This document shows positions 50,901 to 60,612 of a stretch of 64,000 nucleotides of DNA, piece after piece. Position 1 is the stretch's first letter; each line of letters starts with the position of its first letter. The stretch comes from Mesocentrotus franciscanus. Lineage: Eukaryota; Echinodermata; Echinoidea; Camarodonta; Strongylocentrotidae. The stretch covers positions 14,321,229 through 14,385,228 of the forward strand of contig CP137671.1 in assembly GCA_037976565.1 (NCBI GenBank). Reading direction: 5' to 3'. The notes below the pieces were generated by a model. The model did no database searches. It saw only the letters and a program-made list of their open reading frames with translations, and had not been told where the DNA came from. A program made the translations under genes and the position numbers.

Positions 50901-53900
50901 AGAGTGATGCAACATATCAACCTTCATCTTCCTGTCCACTTTCCGGAGGACCACTGGGCGTGGCTTTGACCTTGACTATATTTCACAATGGATGATCAGT
51001 GGTGCATCCGGATTTTTTTTTTTCTTTTTTTATTAATGATTTGTTGTACTTGGGCAAGTCCGGGTGCCGAATACCTATTGCAAAGTGTTGTGTTTATGTC
51101 TTTCTATGCCCCTAGATGGAGGATGGATTATCCGACATTGCTTCGGCGACAGTCCGCTCTTTATTTCGTCAAAGATAGTCCATGGTTATGCCTCGAGTCA
51201 AACTACTTGATGCGATTGCCAAAAATCTACATGGGAAATTCTGGGGGAATTACTTCCATAATTCAAGTTCTCAATAACAGACAACATCACAACTTAAGGA
51301 TCAAGCCCTATCCATCAAGTCTTCTAAATCTCAAAAATAAGAACTTCGATTGATAAGTGAAAATAAAATTTAATCGGCAAAATTCTACAGAATTGGTCCA
51401 CAAGTTTTATTATAAAACAGCTTCGAATCTAAAGTCAAGTAGCGTCCGAGAGTAATTTTTAGAATCAAACATGTCCTGTTTTTCCTCAGTGAAACGTTTT
51501 TGATATGTTTCTCTCATTCTTCTACTTATATATACATGTACATATATATGTAGATATATAATTTTTTATGTTCTCCTTTAAAGTGGGAAACCCGTTTATG
51601 AGGACCAGGGCAATCACTGATATCCGGACAATGACCGGAACAAAGGGCGTTGATTGTTTGACTTAGTGATCATTATATCCCCCTTGAACACTATTTCAAA
51701 GCACCAATATGATAGGGTTTGTCAATAATATTGTCACACCTGGGGGTTGTTTCAAAAAGACTAAGATAAACTTAAGTTGGACTTGAACTATGGCAGGCGA
51801 TTTATGCCCTTAAAAAATCTTGAACCAGATGTCAAATTAGAGGAAAAAAACCTTAGAAATTATGATCATTAGATAACGTTTTTTCCTTCAAGAATAAAGT
51901 ATTTAAAAATGTGAGTTCTGTAGATTTGTGACGTCCCTTGAGAGACCAATGGTGAGAGCAACTAGTGGCATGAATGGCCAGCCATAGTCAAGTCCAACTT
52001 AAAGTCGATCTTCGTCTTTGTGAAACACTCCCCCGTGTATTTAAGTCAGCATAACAAAGAAACGATCATAAAGTTACATATGTTTGACTCACATGGTCAG
52101 CTGATATTTCACATCGTAAACCATAAACATGATCAAAGCAAATGAAAATGTGTCAGTAGGAACCGGACTGTGTCTAAAGCTGCATGGTAGGCGCAACTAT
52201 TCAAATTTGAATAAAAAGCGCTTTTAAACTCGAACCATCAACAACAAGAACTGGTGATATCATTAGAAATCATGGCCCTTTAAGAAACAAAGTTGATATC
52301 TAGGTGGTGGTAGCGAAACAAAATGTGACAAGATAATAATGAAGGAAAGGGGGTCGAGAGGGAGGAAAAGAAGAGGGAGTATGAGAAAAAGGCGGATACA
52401 GATTTTCTTATAACCTCTTCTCCGGAAACAAATATACCGATAATCTTTTACATTTTCGGACCTAGGCCTAATCCTTTCCTGGAGTACTTGAACCTTAAAA
52501 AAAATAATGCATTGTCAATTAATAATCCCCCTCCTCATATCCCTTCTTAAACTTAAAGAGAAGGTTGAGTTCTGGGAAGAGGTGAAAAATACTTTGTGAG
52601 CGTTATCATTTTTAGTATGCAAGTGTGGAAGAACATCAGATAAAAAATGTTCCCTGAAAAGCATGGCTCTTCAAATGCCTTAATATTCAAAATATGGCAT
52701 GTAACAGCATAAAAATCGGGACGGATTTTATGCCACATGTTCATGTAGTCCCATATGCATCTTTCTGTGTCGGTGCTTGTAACTTGACCAAGACCGGGCC
52801 AAATTTCTTATCATTTTGATGATTCCAGAACCTTGCAGTACACACCAATACTTGTATGCTAGATGATCAACCTTTTCTGATTGATTCCACATCGTTTCTT
52901 TCACAATGCAATCGCATGACCAGAACTCAACTATATCTTTAAGCCTTAATAAGCACGTCGTTGAGAGTTGGGACGAATGGTCAACTAAGTAATAATGTAC
53001 ATTGGATGATTTACATCCATAGGTTTTATACGTAAAAAGCGTTGTGAAATATCGTGAACATTCTCCAGGGCGATGACAAATAATTTTATATTGTTTTTCT
53101 TTAATCTCACCCGTATCAACATAAAATATGGTGGGTGGGCGGGTGTTATCCCACAATGTGCCTTTCAATTCCTCTAGGTATATTATGTTAGCTAATATCA
53201 TAGACCAAAATGAAACGAATTGATAAAAAAAGATGTTTGCCTTTTCGGGATTTGGTCAATATTCCATGCCATGCATTGTAAAGACAGTGTCGGTGATTAA
53301 CATTTAAATGAATGTGCCGATTGCTTTCAAAACTCAAAGAAATACCATTTACCTATACCCATGATTTATATATCAACGATTGTCCTCGGTGAAATAAATG
53401 TAAGCCACTTTGAAAGCCAAAATCATCTTCTTTGTTTAAACAATTCGTAAATTCGGGACTCTCTTTCACAAGGACGAAATCAAGACACGCCAGTTGCATC
53501 CTCCACTATCCCTGCTTACATGTAAAGTTTCAAGGTTTCTTGCAGCCCTTCACTCTCTTTCACAACTTGATGGACCAAAAATACCAACAAAATGTTTATT
53601 GTAAATGTAAGAACTACCCCCAACTGCCTTTAGTTTACACAATGCCTGTTTACGCTATGATCTGATGATTTCAAGGATTAGGTCATCGAATATCCATTCG
53701 ATTGTACACGGTAACAATAGAACGTGCCTTGAGTGTGCTTGGTATAAATCTCTTCAGTTCACTGATTCGAAACATCTAGCATTTCAACCCTTCCGAGAAA
53801 AACGTCTACATTTACCACTATCAAAATCAGATATGAATCATGTTATTAGTGATTGTAGCGCGTGAAACACATTTTTACAAACTATGCATTTATGGGTGAA

Positions 53901-55078
53901 AAAGGGCCTTGATGTAAAGTCAATTAATGGTTTCCATAAAGTCAGATTTCGCCCATCACCTTTTTTTCTGTACCAGTTAAAGGTCCTTCTAAGAGATTGC
54001 CAAACACCCCATTGATTGCTAAGAATATTTGCTTACATGTGGTATTGGTCGAGTAGTACACGTCCATGAACTAAACTTGACAGCTTAATGAGCTTATCAT
54101 ATGAAAGGAAAGGCGAGCGACCATGACAATCGTAATTATGCACACATCAATGACTATTGTCATTTTTACCACACAGTTAATAAACACACACTCAGTCGAT
54201 TTCGTATACGACTAGACTTTTGTTGAACTTTCGGTATTTCCTGAGCTGTTTTATACCTTTCCAAAATGCAGTCAATATATTGACTTAATTGTTACTGCTT
54301 TTTTATAATTTATTTCATATTGTCAAAGAGTGAGATGTATCATTTTATCCATTTGGGAATTATGATTTTTTTTTTTTAAGTCAGTCACATTATCGTAGGC
54401 GTACATAATCGCGCAACGAGGATTTTAAATAAAAACGAGTAAACTAATTATATTCACATCATTCGACGAGGTTATGTTTCATTGGGTATAGTTCGTTTAG
54501 AGTACAAACCATCGGTAAATGATATGTCAGTGAAGATGAAAATAGATTATAATGGAGTGAATAAAAAGTTAAAAGAAAAACAACGAACAATCATCATCAA
54601 CAGCTCGCGTGTTTTAATTTGTTTTATGCATCTAGCTCTTTTGATTTTTCCTCTTTGCTAGTTCTCTTGGTATAGTTCATTATGAGTACAAATTAGATGT
54701 GGTAAAGGAAATCTAAATAAAATATAATCATTACGAAGTGAATGAAAAACCACAAACTCAAATCTTTTAAAAGTTGTTTCTTCTTTTGGCTAGTTCCTTT
54801 GGAATGGAGTAAATGTAATTCAATTGGAATGTAGTAAATGAACTGGAAATAATGGTATAGGGTAGCACAGTAACATAGAAAAAAATGGAGTAGATGAAAT
54901 AGAGAGACTCACATGTTCTGAATGCATCTGCGCCATCGAGTTCCAGCATGACCACGTAGAGCACACCGAATGAATTAATGACCCCAAAGACGACGCCGTT
55001 GGTCCAGCTTGACGCCAGACACACGACCCATCCCCATCCGCCTTCGGGCACAGCCGTCGGTACGCTCCGCCTCGTCAT
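29016..55078 (-). CDS. SLC16-family monocarboxylate transporter-like protein, five exons
   Basis: Exons on the minus strand: 55078-54913, 32734-32073, 31537-31397, 30677-30452, 29734-29016. All have GT/AG borders and consistent phases (1,0,0,1), giving about 637 residues. Exon 1 carries the SLC16 signature (PEGGWGWVVC) and exon 2 the second one (YFQKRLGVANG). About 12 membrane segments can be counted: one in exon 1, six in exon 2, one in exon 3, three in exon 4 and one in exon 5. A cytosolic TM6-TM7 loop contains a cysteine-rich patch (CCGRLCRRVKCTKCSC), and the C-terminal tail of about 200 residues is polar and disordered-looking. Members move monocarboxylates, aromatic amino acids or thyroid hormones, often with protons. 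TM8 reads GIGRIASG and lacks the Asp of MCT1, so this is more like the less-studied MCT9/12/14 branch (inference). The substrate cannot be assigned. Confidence 0.88.
30452..30677 (-). CDS. SLC16-like gene (minus), exon 4 (TM9-TM11)
   Basis: The acceptor TTCACCAG leads into LAFLVIGVCTTLMPVF, then ALVLIMGIFDGAFVSMMGP and IGSVLGLMSIPMMIGPPVA. The donor is GTGAGT, phase 1. The G-x-x-x-G motifs and P-P in TM11 are typical of the family. Confidence 0.88.
31135..31250 (-). mobile_element. tRNA-derived SINE (minus)
   Basis: The minus strand reads GCAGTCTAGTGGTTACGTAA (A-box region) and TGGGTCGAGTCCCAGTCGC (B box). The tRNA-like head is near 31250 and the body runs toward 31135. It lies in intron 3 of the minus SLC16-like gene. 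Confidence 0.6.
31397..31537 (-). CDS. SLC16-like gene (minus), exon 3 (TM8)
   Basis: Forty-seven codons between CACCTAG and GTATGA, phase 0 on both sides. It reads VNDTLPDARAEVLIMCLGA, then GIGRIASGFLSDHP. The G-R-x-x-x-G-x-x-S-D pattern is the TM8 region of SLC16 proteins. It was found by reverse-complementing the region, because no long ORF marks it. Confidence 0.85.
31640..31760 (+). mobile_element. tRNA-derived SINE, same family as 16376
   Basis: GGTCTCGGGCGGTCCCGAGTTC carries a B-box-like GAGTTCGAAAGC. It then has GATGATCTAGTGTACTTTTT and GGGCATTTATTCTTAATTAT, matching the tail of 16376-16530. Confidence 0.55.
32073..32734 (-). CDS. SLC16-like gene (minus), exon 2 (TM2-TM7)
   Basis: The acceptor CTACAG at 32740-32735 opens WIGAVCAGLTFFMSP. 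The exon then encodes TM3-TM6 with YFQKRLGVANG, a 65-residue hydrophilic loop (RPRPEVVEVLDLKEEDYTS, then the Cys patch) and TM7 ending PFFHL before GTGAGT, phase 0. It is 220 codons plus two bases, one codon longer than the paralog (an extra E in the loop). Confidence 0.9.
33068..33251 (+). repeat. (ATA)n and (GA)n microsatellites
   Basis: (AAT)n at 33068-33106, ATAA-rich sequence after it, then (AG)n at 33208-33251. Inside intron 1 of the minus SLC16-like gene. Confidence 0.9.
35248..35403. mobile_element. Hairpin MITE, GCCCCATTGCATAAAAC type
   Basis: The left arm GCCCCATTGCATAAAACTAA and the right arm GTTTTATGCAACGGGGC pair, as do the inner TGATGGTAACTTTGCCAT and TGGCAAAGTTACCATCA. The loop is about 65 bp. 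Confidence 0.75.
36069..36378. mobile_element. Hairpin MITE, GGGTGTTTCACAAAGATCC type
   Basis: GGGGTGTTTCACAAAGATCC at the left pairs with GGATCTTTGTGAAACACCCC at the right. Inner AAGTTGGACTTAA pairs with TTAAGTCCAACTT. About 310 bp, no ORF. Confidence 0.8.
36875..37420. repeat. CGGTGTCGGT word-repeat hairpin, interrupted by a hAT-like MITE
   Basis: GTCGGTCTGGTGTCGGT (about 36950) is mirrored by ACTGACACCAGACCGACC (about 37012), and similar words recur up to 37100. The hAT-like MITE (37108-37397) splits the right end, after which GTGACTGAGGCG resumes. The unit CTCAGTCACAC / GTGTGACTGAG is shared with 23381-23790. Confidence 0.6.
37108..37397. mobile_element. Short hAT-like MITE with 8-bp TSD
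   Basis: The ends are CAGGGGCGGATCCAG and CTGGATCCGCCACTG. The flanks are an exact 8-bp duplication, TGGCGATG (37100-37107 and 37398-37405). The inside is G/C-run-rich with T tracts and has no coding sequence. The ends resemble those of the 2508-3861 element, so both probably used related hAT transposases. Confidence 0.88.
40433..40570. mobile_element. Hairpin MITE, TGGGCCCCGTTTCATAA type
   Basis: TGGGCCCCGTTTCATAAG at the left and AATGAAACAGGGCCCA at the right are inverted copies. The inner CTTGTTATCAATAACAAG is itself palindromic. 138 bp. Confidence 0.78.
40690..40815 (-). mobile_element. tRNA-derived SINE (minus)
   Basis: The minus strand reads GTCGTAGTATAATGGTTCAT (A box) and TTGAGGGTTCGAATCCCAGC (perfect B box). 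The CGGCACTGCTCTCC that follows matches 44700-44800. The 5' and 3' ends do not form a clean acceptor stem. Confidence 0.65.
43396..44460 (+). mobile_element. LINE 3'-end relic, split by a TTAA-flanked element
   Basis: The frame at 43419-43649 reads GRSFAVAEPNLWNNLPNSIR, then FKSVLKTHLFGLH, the standard C-terminus of CR1/L2-type reverse transcriptases. The 3' UTR resumes after the insert (43736-44272) and contains AGCGCATAGAGAAAC and TATGCGCTC, which are common LINE 3'-end words. Confidence 0.7.
43736..44272. mobile_element. TTAA-type TIR element, copy 2
   Basis: AGATACTATGTCCC ... GGGACATAGTACCT with perfect TTAA on both sides (43732-43735, 44273-44276). It is inserted inside a LINE 3' relic whose sequence resumes on the far side, which fixes the element borders. 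537 bp against 531 bp for copy 1. Confidence 0.87.
44680..44800 (-). mobile_element. tRNA-derived SINE (minus)
   Basis: The minus strand has GGTTCATCCACGTAACCTTC and GGTTGAGGGTCCGAGTCCTA (B box), then CTCGGCACTTTCTCATTCGG. It is parallel to the SINE at 40690-40815. Confidence 0.6.
45305..47490 (-). mobile_element. LINE reverse-transcriptase element (minus strand) with (TTGAA)n tail
   Basis: The minus strand reads PNQKSIFFVPTHRCEI, VIPLFKKGDKLDVNNYRPIS (RT motifs 1-2), FLDFSKAFDTINHDIL (motif 3), CGVPQGSILGPLLF, FADDTNLLF (catalytic box), then a tail with LLQKRIIRIICNSPF. ORFs at 47358-46756 and 46585-45767 are separated by frame breaks. The 3' UTR ends in TTGAA repeats (45305-45320 on the plus strand as TTCAA). 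It is the best-preserved RT here but has no 5' part or endonuclease. Confidence 0.88.
47560..47810 (+). repeat. Tandem repeat, about 85-bp unit, three copies
   Basis: TTATTTCACAAACCATGATA and its variants recur at about 47597, 47683 and 47759, each followed by AAAAGCATTGTATATTTATA. It ends before (CTT)n at 47893-47925. Confidence 0.8.
48250..49225 (+). repeat. Irregular tandem repeats (GTGGTGATTAACC units)
   Basis: GTGGTGATTAACCACAATAT ... GGCATAAATAGGCC recurs at 48254, 48445, about 48633 (partial) and 49158, with GTACATGTCGTAATACCCTT between units. GTGTACACATATATTCACAA occurs at 48762 and again near 49355. The array looks like a degraded satellite. Confidence 0.7.
49267..49336 (+). repeat. 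Dispersed 70-bp repeat, also at 50080-50150
   Basis: GTGTCCTAACAAAATATGAA ... CAAATTTAGTGTTTCACAG is repeated almost exactly at 50081-50151. The 740 bp between the two copies includes the SINE at 49785. Confidence 0.75.
49785..49990 (+). mobile_element. SINE-like repeat, copy 3 (best preserved)
   Basis: It has TTTGGCAAGACATTGATCTA, AACCCAGGTGATGTAAATGG, GTACCTGGCAGGAATTAATT and an end of GTGCGCTATATAAGAAGCC followed by (ATT)n. The GCGCTATATAAGAA tail followed by an ATT microsatellite is common in deuterostome SINE/LINE 3' ends. Confidence 0.65.
50660..50893. mobile_element. Possible degraded TIR element
   Basis: AGTGGTATAGCTACACTGGC at the left and CTCGCTACGCCACTGACG at the right are imperfect inverted repeats of the CAGTGGCGTAGC type seen elsewhere in the window. 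C-rich interior, no clear duplication of the target. Confidence 0.35.
51742..52034. mobile_element. Hairpin MITE, related to the element at 36069
   Basis: GGGGGTTGTTTCAAAAAGAC at the left pairs with GTCTTTGTGAAACACTCCCC at the right. Inner AAGTTGGACTTGA pairs with TCAAGTCCAACTT. It shares the same GTTTCA...AAGTTGGACTT order as 36069-36378, so the two form a family. Confidence 0.75.
54913..55078 (-). CDS. SLC16-like gene (minus), exon 1
   Basis: The start ATG at 55078 opens MTRRSVPTAVPEGGWGWVVC and TM1 (GVINSFGVLYVVML), ending in GADAFRT. The donor is GTGAGT, phase 1. The paralog at 60613 has the same start and the same boundary. Confidence 0.88.
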
Positions 55079-57323
55079 CGTCGCCGTAGTCGTGCTCGAG
55101 GGAGAGGACTAGACGTCGACGTCGCGTGCTTGGAAACAGAGGTCGACGATGTGGTGTTGTCGCGTTTGGTATTCTTCGTAGTTTGAAATAAGAATTCGCT
55201 TGGATGTACATCTACTTGCGACGAAATATTACGGTTATACGTTTAATAGGATCATAGAATGTTTCTGTTAAGATAGAGCACACAAGTCTGATTTTTTAGC
55301 AGCAGGTTAAATACACTTCGACCTCTGTTTGACGACGCTAAGCCGTCAGATCCTTTGGTGTCCACTTGTCCAGAAGACAACCGGTAGTTTGCGAAAGGAA
55401 TAATGCACATTATACACAGTTTAAAAAGGGACGACTCCTGAAAGATATCCAACGTAATTATAACTGTCAGTGTCACATGGCACTAGCTTTCTCGCTTGGT
55501 AGTCTCATTGCATGCGGTTCTTGTCGGCCAACGCAATAGTCGATGCAGAATATATAAAATCACAGCAATTCGGAGAATTTAATTTATCTTCAAAAATTGA
55601 TCAAACCGTTGAAGAAGAAAAAATGAAGGAAAGTTGCAATGGTGCACGGGCTTGGTAAGAACGAGGTAAGATAAACTTAGGCTTACGGGCAAATGAGGAA
55701 GTATAAAGGAAGTTCGTTTTGACGTACACCACGTTGCTGCTTTCTACACGGTATCTCAAACTTCTCGCAGCTAACGTTACTGTGTCAATTTAATTAAATA
55801 TATTTACTTCTGGTCAAAGTACATCATATCTTATCTTCAAATCGGTGATCAAAGCGACACTTCACACAACCGGCCAGCCCTTATCTCTCCGCTACCCCTA
55901 CCTTTACCCGTGCATGTGGCGCTGGCTTGGTTATAGAGCCGCACGTACAGTATATACTACTGTACGAGAGAATACGGCGTATTCATTATACCAGTGGAAT
56001 AGTACTGTGTTTACTATACCAGTCAGCTGGGTCAGAAAACAGCTGATCGCGGATTGTGATGCAATACTGAAAGTGCGCTTGCGCATTTATGACGTCGGCG
56101 CATTGTGACGTACATGAGCGCAAAGCATGACAAGACCCTGAGCATGGCATATAAAGAAAAGCGGTGACTTTCTTCTTAAACTGGGAAAAGAAAACATGTT
56201 TACGGGCGAATGACAATGGTGTTTCAAACTCTGAAAACTAACAAAACATCAGTCAGGGATAGAAGGTATAGCCTCTTGTCCAGATAAATCTAGTAAAATG
56301 ATTTAATTAAACGCCTTTCATGAACCAATTCATATATTTCTTTCTTATCCTTACGTTGTTATTGCTTTAACAAGACATCTTCAATGTATGTTGTGTCATT
56401 TCATTTTAGAGGGCGCATGAAGGGGAAGGTAAGCACTGGGGCAATTTCCCACAACCCCCTCCCGTATAACCCAATATAACCCAATCTGACATACACCGAG
56501 TACCAAAAAAGAAAAGTTTACAAAGAAAAATTACCCGGTCAATACAATTTAATTGCTTTTATTTGTTGTGCCCCTGGCAGAATTTTTTTCTTGAATATAT
56601 TTAACAATCTGTGTATGTTTGATTGTTTGTCTGTTTGCATTTTTCGTTTTGGTTTGGTTTAATTTTCCTTATTTGCTTTACTGTGACAATTTTGAAGTAA
56701 AAAGGTATCCCTTTTTCATTGTTTCAGTCCCCAACTTGTTTAGACCGTTAGGCCTCCCCCCTTCCCCCCGGGATATATGCCACTGTCTTTTCCTTGGTGA
56801 TGTAGGCTGTAAAGTTTAATAACAATATAGAGTCAAAATACATACAGCCAGATTCCTCTTTGATGCAATGCGTTAACTTCACAAGCAATTGAAAAGCTAG
56901 TGTCAATAAAACAAAAAATGACAATACTTTAACAAGGTTACATTAATCTGCTGCGTCATGGCTGACTGCAAATGATTTTGACGGACAAAATACGTTGTCA
57001 CTAGATGACCGTAGGTGGGGTCTTCGAAAAAGACTAGCAACCGAGGAAATATTCAAGTGAAAAGTAGGTCATCATCATGACCGTAAATCATTTCGATGTA
57101 TCGAACTAGAGAACGTCTTCTCATTTTTCGAGTATAATAACTGAGCTCATTATTTTTTGTAGCAGTAGCGGGTTAAAGGGAGGCAAAATCGGCCTCTGCC
57201 CCCCCCCCCCCACCTCACCGCCCAACTCTCTTTTGCTTGTGAGAGAATTTTAATAGTATATTATTTTGCACCTACACGACTTGTCATATCCCCTATTATT
57301 ATTAAATATTACTAGCAGTGGTA

Positions 57324-57372
57324 ATTGCAGTAGTAGTAGTAGTAGTAGTAGTTGTAGTAGTAGTTGTAGTAA

Positions 57373-57420
<48 letters not shown>

Positions 57421-57434
57421 AAGTAGTAGTAGTA

Positions 57435-57502
<68 letters not shown>
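57324..57502 (+). repeat. (TAG)n microsatellite
   Basis: Nearly pure TAG/AGT for about 175 bp with a few TTG and AAG interruptions. The long Ser, Val or Tyr/Leu ORFs across it are artefacts. Confidence 0.95.
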
Positions 57503-58032
57503 TTATAGGCGGAGATCCCGGGGTGGGGGGATATATCCCATAATATTTGAACAAGGGGGGATGGCCTATGTAATCACCCCTCAATGTTATGCATATGTTT
57601 ATGATAAAATGCTCACCGTAGAGGCTTTCATATTGCATAGATCCTACCTGTATGAGTCTATACACAAACAAAACAATATATAAATCATACTCATAGGCCC
57701 ATTCCCAAATGTTATAATCATAATCAATAACAGAAACTGATAAAAGACGACCCCTCCCCAAAAATCGAACATTCCAAAAGTTTGATCTTGGCTGACAGGT
57801 TGTAACTTGACTACATCTTATTTGCCCTATAGATTCATACTTAAAATGGATGCTTTGGCAAATCCTCAGTTTTATAAATGATTGCTTGACTTAGGCTGCC
57901 GCTGTACTTATTTCTTGTGTATTTATCTGCACCATTAACATTTCTTCACATCGTGCTGTTAGATTGAGATGCTTTGGTAGGTTATACTTAATGTTTTACA
58001 TCATGTTTTTAATGAACTCATATCTCACTTAG

Positions 58033-58139
58033 TTATGCGGACATTGGGACCTTTTTTGAACTCGCGATAGCAGCGGAAGGGGTGTGCATGAAAGAAGAGG
58101 CGGGATATCCATACTACTACTGCTACTACTATAACATGG
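58033..58139 (+). CDS. Unassigned exon-like segment
   Basis: The segment sits between a good acceptor (CTCACTTAG) and a donor (GGTAAAA). One frame is open for 35 codons and reads YADIGTFFELAIAAEGVCM, then a Tyr/Cys run (GYPYYYCYYYNM). The tyrosine run recalls the Y-C-Y-Y end of ApeC domains, but no other ApeC motif is present and no neighbouring exons were found. It may be an orphan exon of another apextrin-like gene or chance. Confidence 0.3.
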
Positions 58140-58589
58140 GTAAAATTACATCATTGCATTATACTTTGGTTCCTGGAAACCTTTCCTTAGTAGTTTCTTT
58201 CTAAGGATTTTCGTGCTTTACAAAGCTATCTAAAGCAACACAAAATATTTATAAATGTTGTAGTAAATAATTGTTTAGAAATGTTGAAGTAAACATAATT
58301 GTTTTGAAAACTGTGTTTCAATAATCATTGTAATAGTGTTTCCGTTTCGTGGTGTCACTAGTGTGGTTGTGTGTATGAAGCCCAAATGTTCTATTCAGCG
58401 CCTGCTTCGCCCGTCCACAATCACTAAAACATTTGAGCTGAAATACAGGGCCTAATACAAAAGATGAAATTAAACCTACTGCTAGAAGAGAATTGTGAAT
58501 GGTATTTATCTATTGGGAGTTTATCTAAATTTTGCCTAAACGTATTAACCAAATCGCACAAATCCAGTTTCAAAAATCAAATAATTGTT

Positions 58590-58800
58590 ATCAAAAGTGA
58601 AAAGGGGCACTTCTCGTACCTGAAAAGGGGCACTTACTAGAGATTAAAAAGGGCACTTATGAGAATGGAAAATGGACACTTATTGCAAAGGAAAATGGGA
58701 ACTTGTCGAAGGAAAAGGGGCACGTGTCAAAATAAAAGGGGTACTTATCAGAGGTGAAAAGAGGAAGGGGCACTTTTACAAAGTAAAAGGGGCACTTTTG
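58590..58800 (-). repeat. GATAAGTGCCCC minisatellite, minus orientation
   Basis: The reverse-complement core AAAAGGGGCACTTATCAGAG recurs about ten times. It is followed by a C run and a CTCCGCCACTGAG border at about 58855-58870. Confidence 0.85.
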
Positions 58801-58867
58801 GGGGTACTTGAAAAAGTGGGGAGCAATGTGCCCCCCCCCCCAAGGCTAACAACAGATCTCCGCCACT

Positions 58868-58903
58868 GAGTAGTAGTATTACTTCTACTACTAGTACTGA
58901 TAA

Positions 58904-58950
<47 letters not shown>
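58868..58950 (+). repeat. (TAG)n microsatellite
   Basis: TAGTAG runs followed by (ATT)n to about 59005. It lies between the two inverted minisatellite arrays. Confidence 0.9.
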
Positions 58951-59384
58951 TCATTGTTATTGTTATTAATATTATTATTAATATCAACAACATTATTATC
59001 GCTATTATCATCATTGCCTCTTGGAGCTTTGTCTGACTAATGTCCACTTTTTACAGTATGTGTGATACACCCCTGCATTTCAGCACCATAAATTAATTGG
59101 CATTTATTGAACTGATATCTATTGTTGCATTTTTGTTTAGGGCTCCATATGTTTTTTGGCCTTGATCAAATAAGGGTAATTATGCCCTAAAGTGTTTATA
59201 TAAAAGAATAGGCCCACAAAATACAGAAGGCTATTAAAAAAACCAGGACGAGACAATTTTTGAAATGGGGGTTCAAATGGTGAAACATCCCCTTCACAGG
59301 AACCGATCCCATTATGTATTTTGAGAGCAGAGGCGGCGCTCCCGGGGAAAGGGGCAGGGGCAAAGTACCCCCAAAGTGCCAGTT

Positions 59385-60130
59385 ATTACATAGGAAAATT
59401 GCCCCTATTACTTCAGATAATTGCCCCTTCTTCTTTCTAGTAGATGCCCGTTCCACATTCTTATAAGTGCCCCTTACCACCTCTGATAAGTGCCCCCTTT
59501 AACTCTGATAATTTCCCCTATTCAAATCTAAGAGGTGCCCCTTTTACTTTGACAATGCCCCTTTTCTTTTTTATTAAGTGCCCCTTCCCCTTTTCATAAA
59601 TGCACTTTTCATCTCTGATAAATGCCCCTATTAACATCTGATAGGTACCCCCTTTCCATTATTATAAGTGCCCCTTTTCATCTCTGGTGAGTGCTCCTTT
59701 TCAGGTACGAGAAATGCCCCTTTTCGACTCTCTGATCAGTGCCCCCTTCATCTCTGATAATTGCCTCTATTAAAATCTGATGAGTGCCCCTGTTCACCTC
59801 TGATAAGTGCTCATTAATATACGTGCCCCCTTTTTCATTTTTAATATGTGCTCCTTTTCCTTCTGATAAATGTCCCTTTTTTCCTCTTTAATAAGAGCCC
59901 CTTCCGCTCTTCCTTCGACAAATGAACCTTATCCTTTATAATAAGTGCCCAGTCTCCATTCTCATAAGTGCCCTTTTGAAGGTGCGAGAAGTGCACCTTT
60001 TCACCTCTGATAATTGCCCTTTTTATTTTGACACGTGCTTCTTTTCTTGTCTAATAAGTGTCCTCGTCTATTTTGTAAGTGCCCACTTACCTTTCTTCAT
60101 AAAATGTGCCCCTAATTCAAAGCAACTAAG
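59385..60130 (+). repeat. GATAAGTGCCCC minisatellite, long array
   Basis: About 30 imperfect units with the core CTCTGATAAGTGCCCC run for 745 bp. The array starts after AGGCGGCGCTCCCGGGGAAA (59332) and is inverted relative to the array at 58590, with a (TAG)n block between. Confidence 0.87.
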
Positions 60131-60612
60131 ATCACCTTTTTTGTATTATCTCCCCCAAAACTTGCTCACGACGCTACCTCGCATTTATAGTGGACATAAT
60201 ATGTAACTTATTAAATTTTTTTCAGTCTTTCATGATGCGATTCGTCACATCACTCTTCTGACTTTATTTATTTCTCGTCATCAATGGCAATGTAAACACA
60301 TTAAAAGATTTTTTATCGTGAACAAACAGTAAGATTTTTTATTGCCAATAAAATCACGTATGAATTGATTACATTTAGAACTGAGTTGACACATTTAGTG
60401 CTTGTTTTCACCCCCACTGCACTGATGCTAGGCAGTAGAATGATATTCGGAATCCCCACTGCAGCTACATCACTGTTAAGTTTTACTGAGCACTGCTATT
60501 AGATTCACCACTTCAAGACTTCTAGAAGGATCAACGCCACTCTGTCGATGACGGTTTACGAGCACGAATAAAGATCCGTCGACGGCTTCATTGAGCTCAG
60601 CATTGTGCGCGC

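Larger units (their letters stand above)
32735..54912 (-). other. 22-kb intron 1 of the minus SLC16-like gene
   Basis: Bounded by the donor at 54912 and the acceptor at 32735. It holds the LINE relics at 43.4 and 45.3 kb, hAT-like and TTAA elements, hairpins, SINEs and satellites listed separately. The remaining stretches (33.3-35.2, 37.4-40.4, 41.2-43.1, 52.1-54.9 kb) contain only short unrecognised ORFs, the longest of which is 157 codons at 52728-53201 minus. Confidence 0.75.
55079..60612. other. Intergenic space between the head-to-head SLC16-like genes
   Basis: It must contain both promoters, but no TATA or other core element is certain. It holds (TAG)n, two inverted minisatellite arrays and the unassigned exon-like segment at 58033. 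Short ORFs at 55252-56216 show no family resemblance. Confidence 0.6.

Noticed and set aside
57266..57761. Poly-Ser/Val and poly-Tyr/Leu ORFs
   Set aside because: Translations of the (TAG)n microsatellite.
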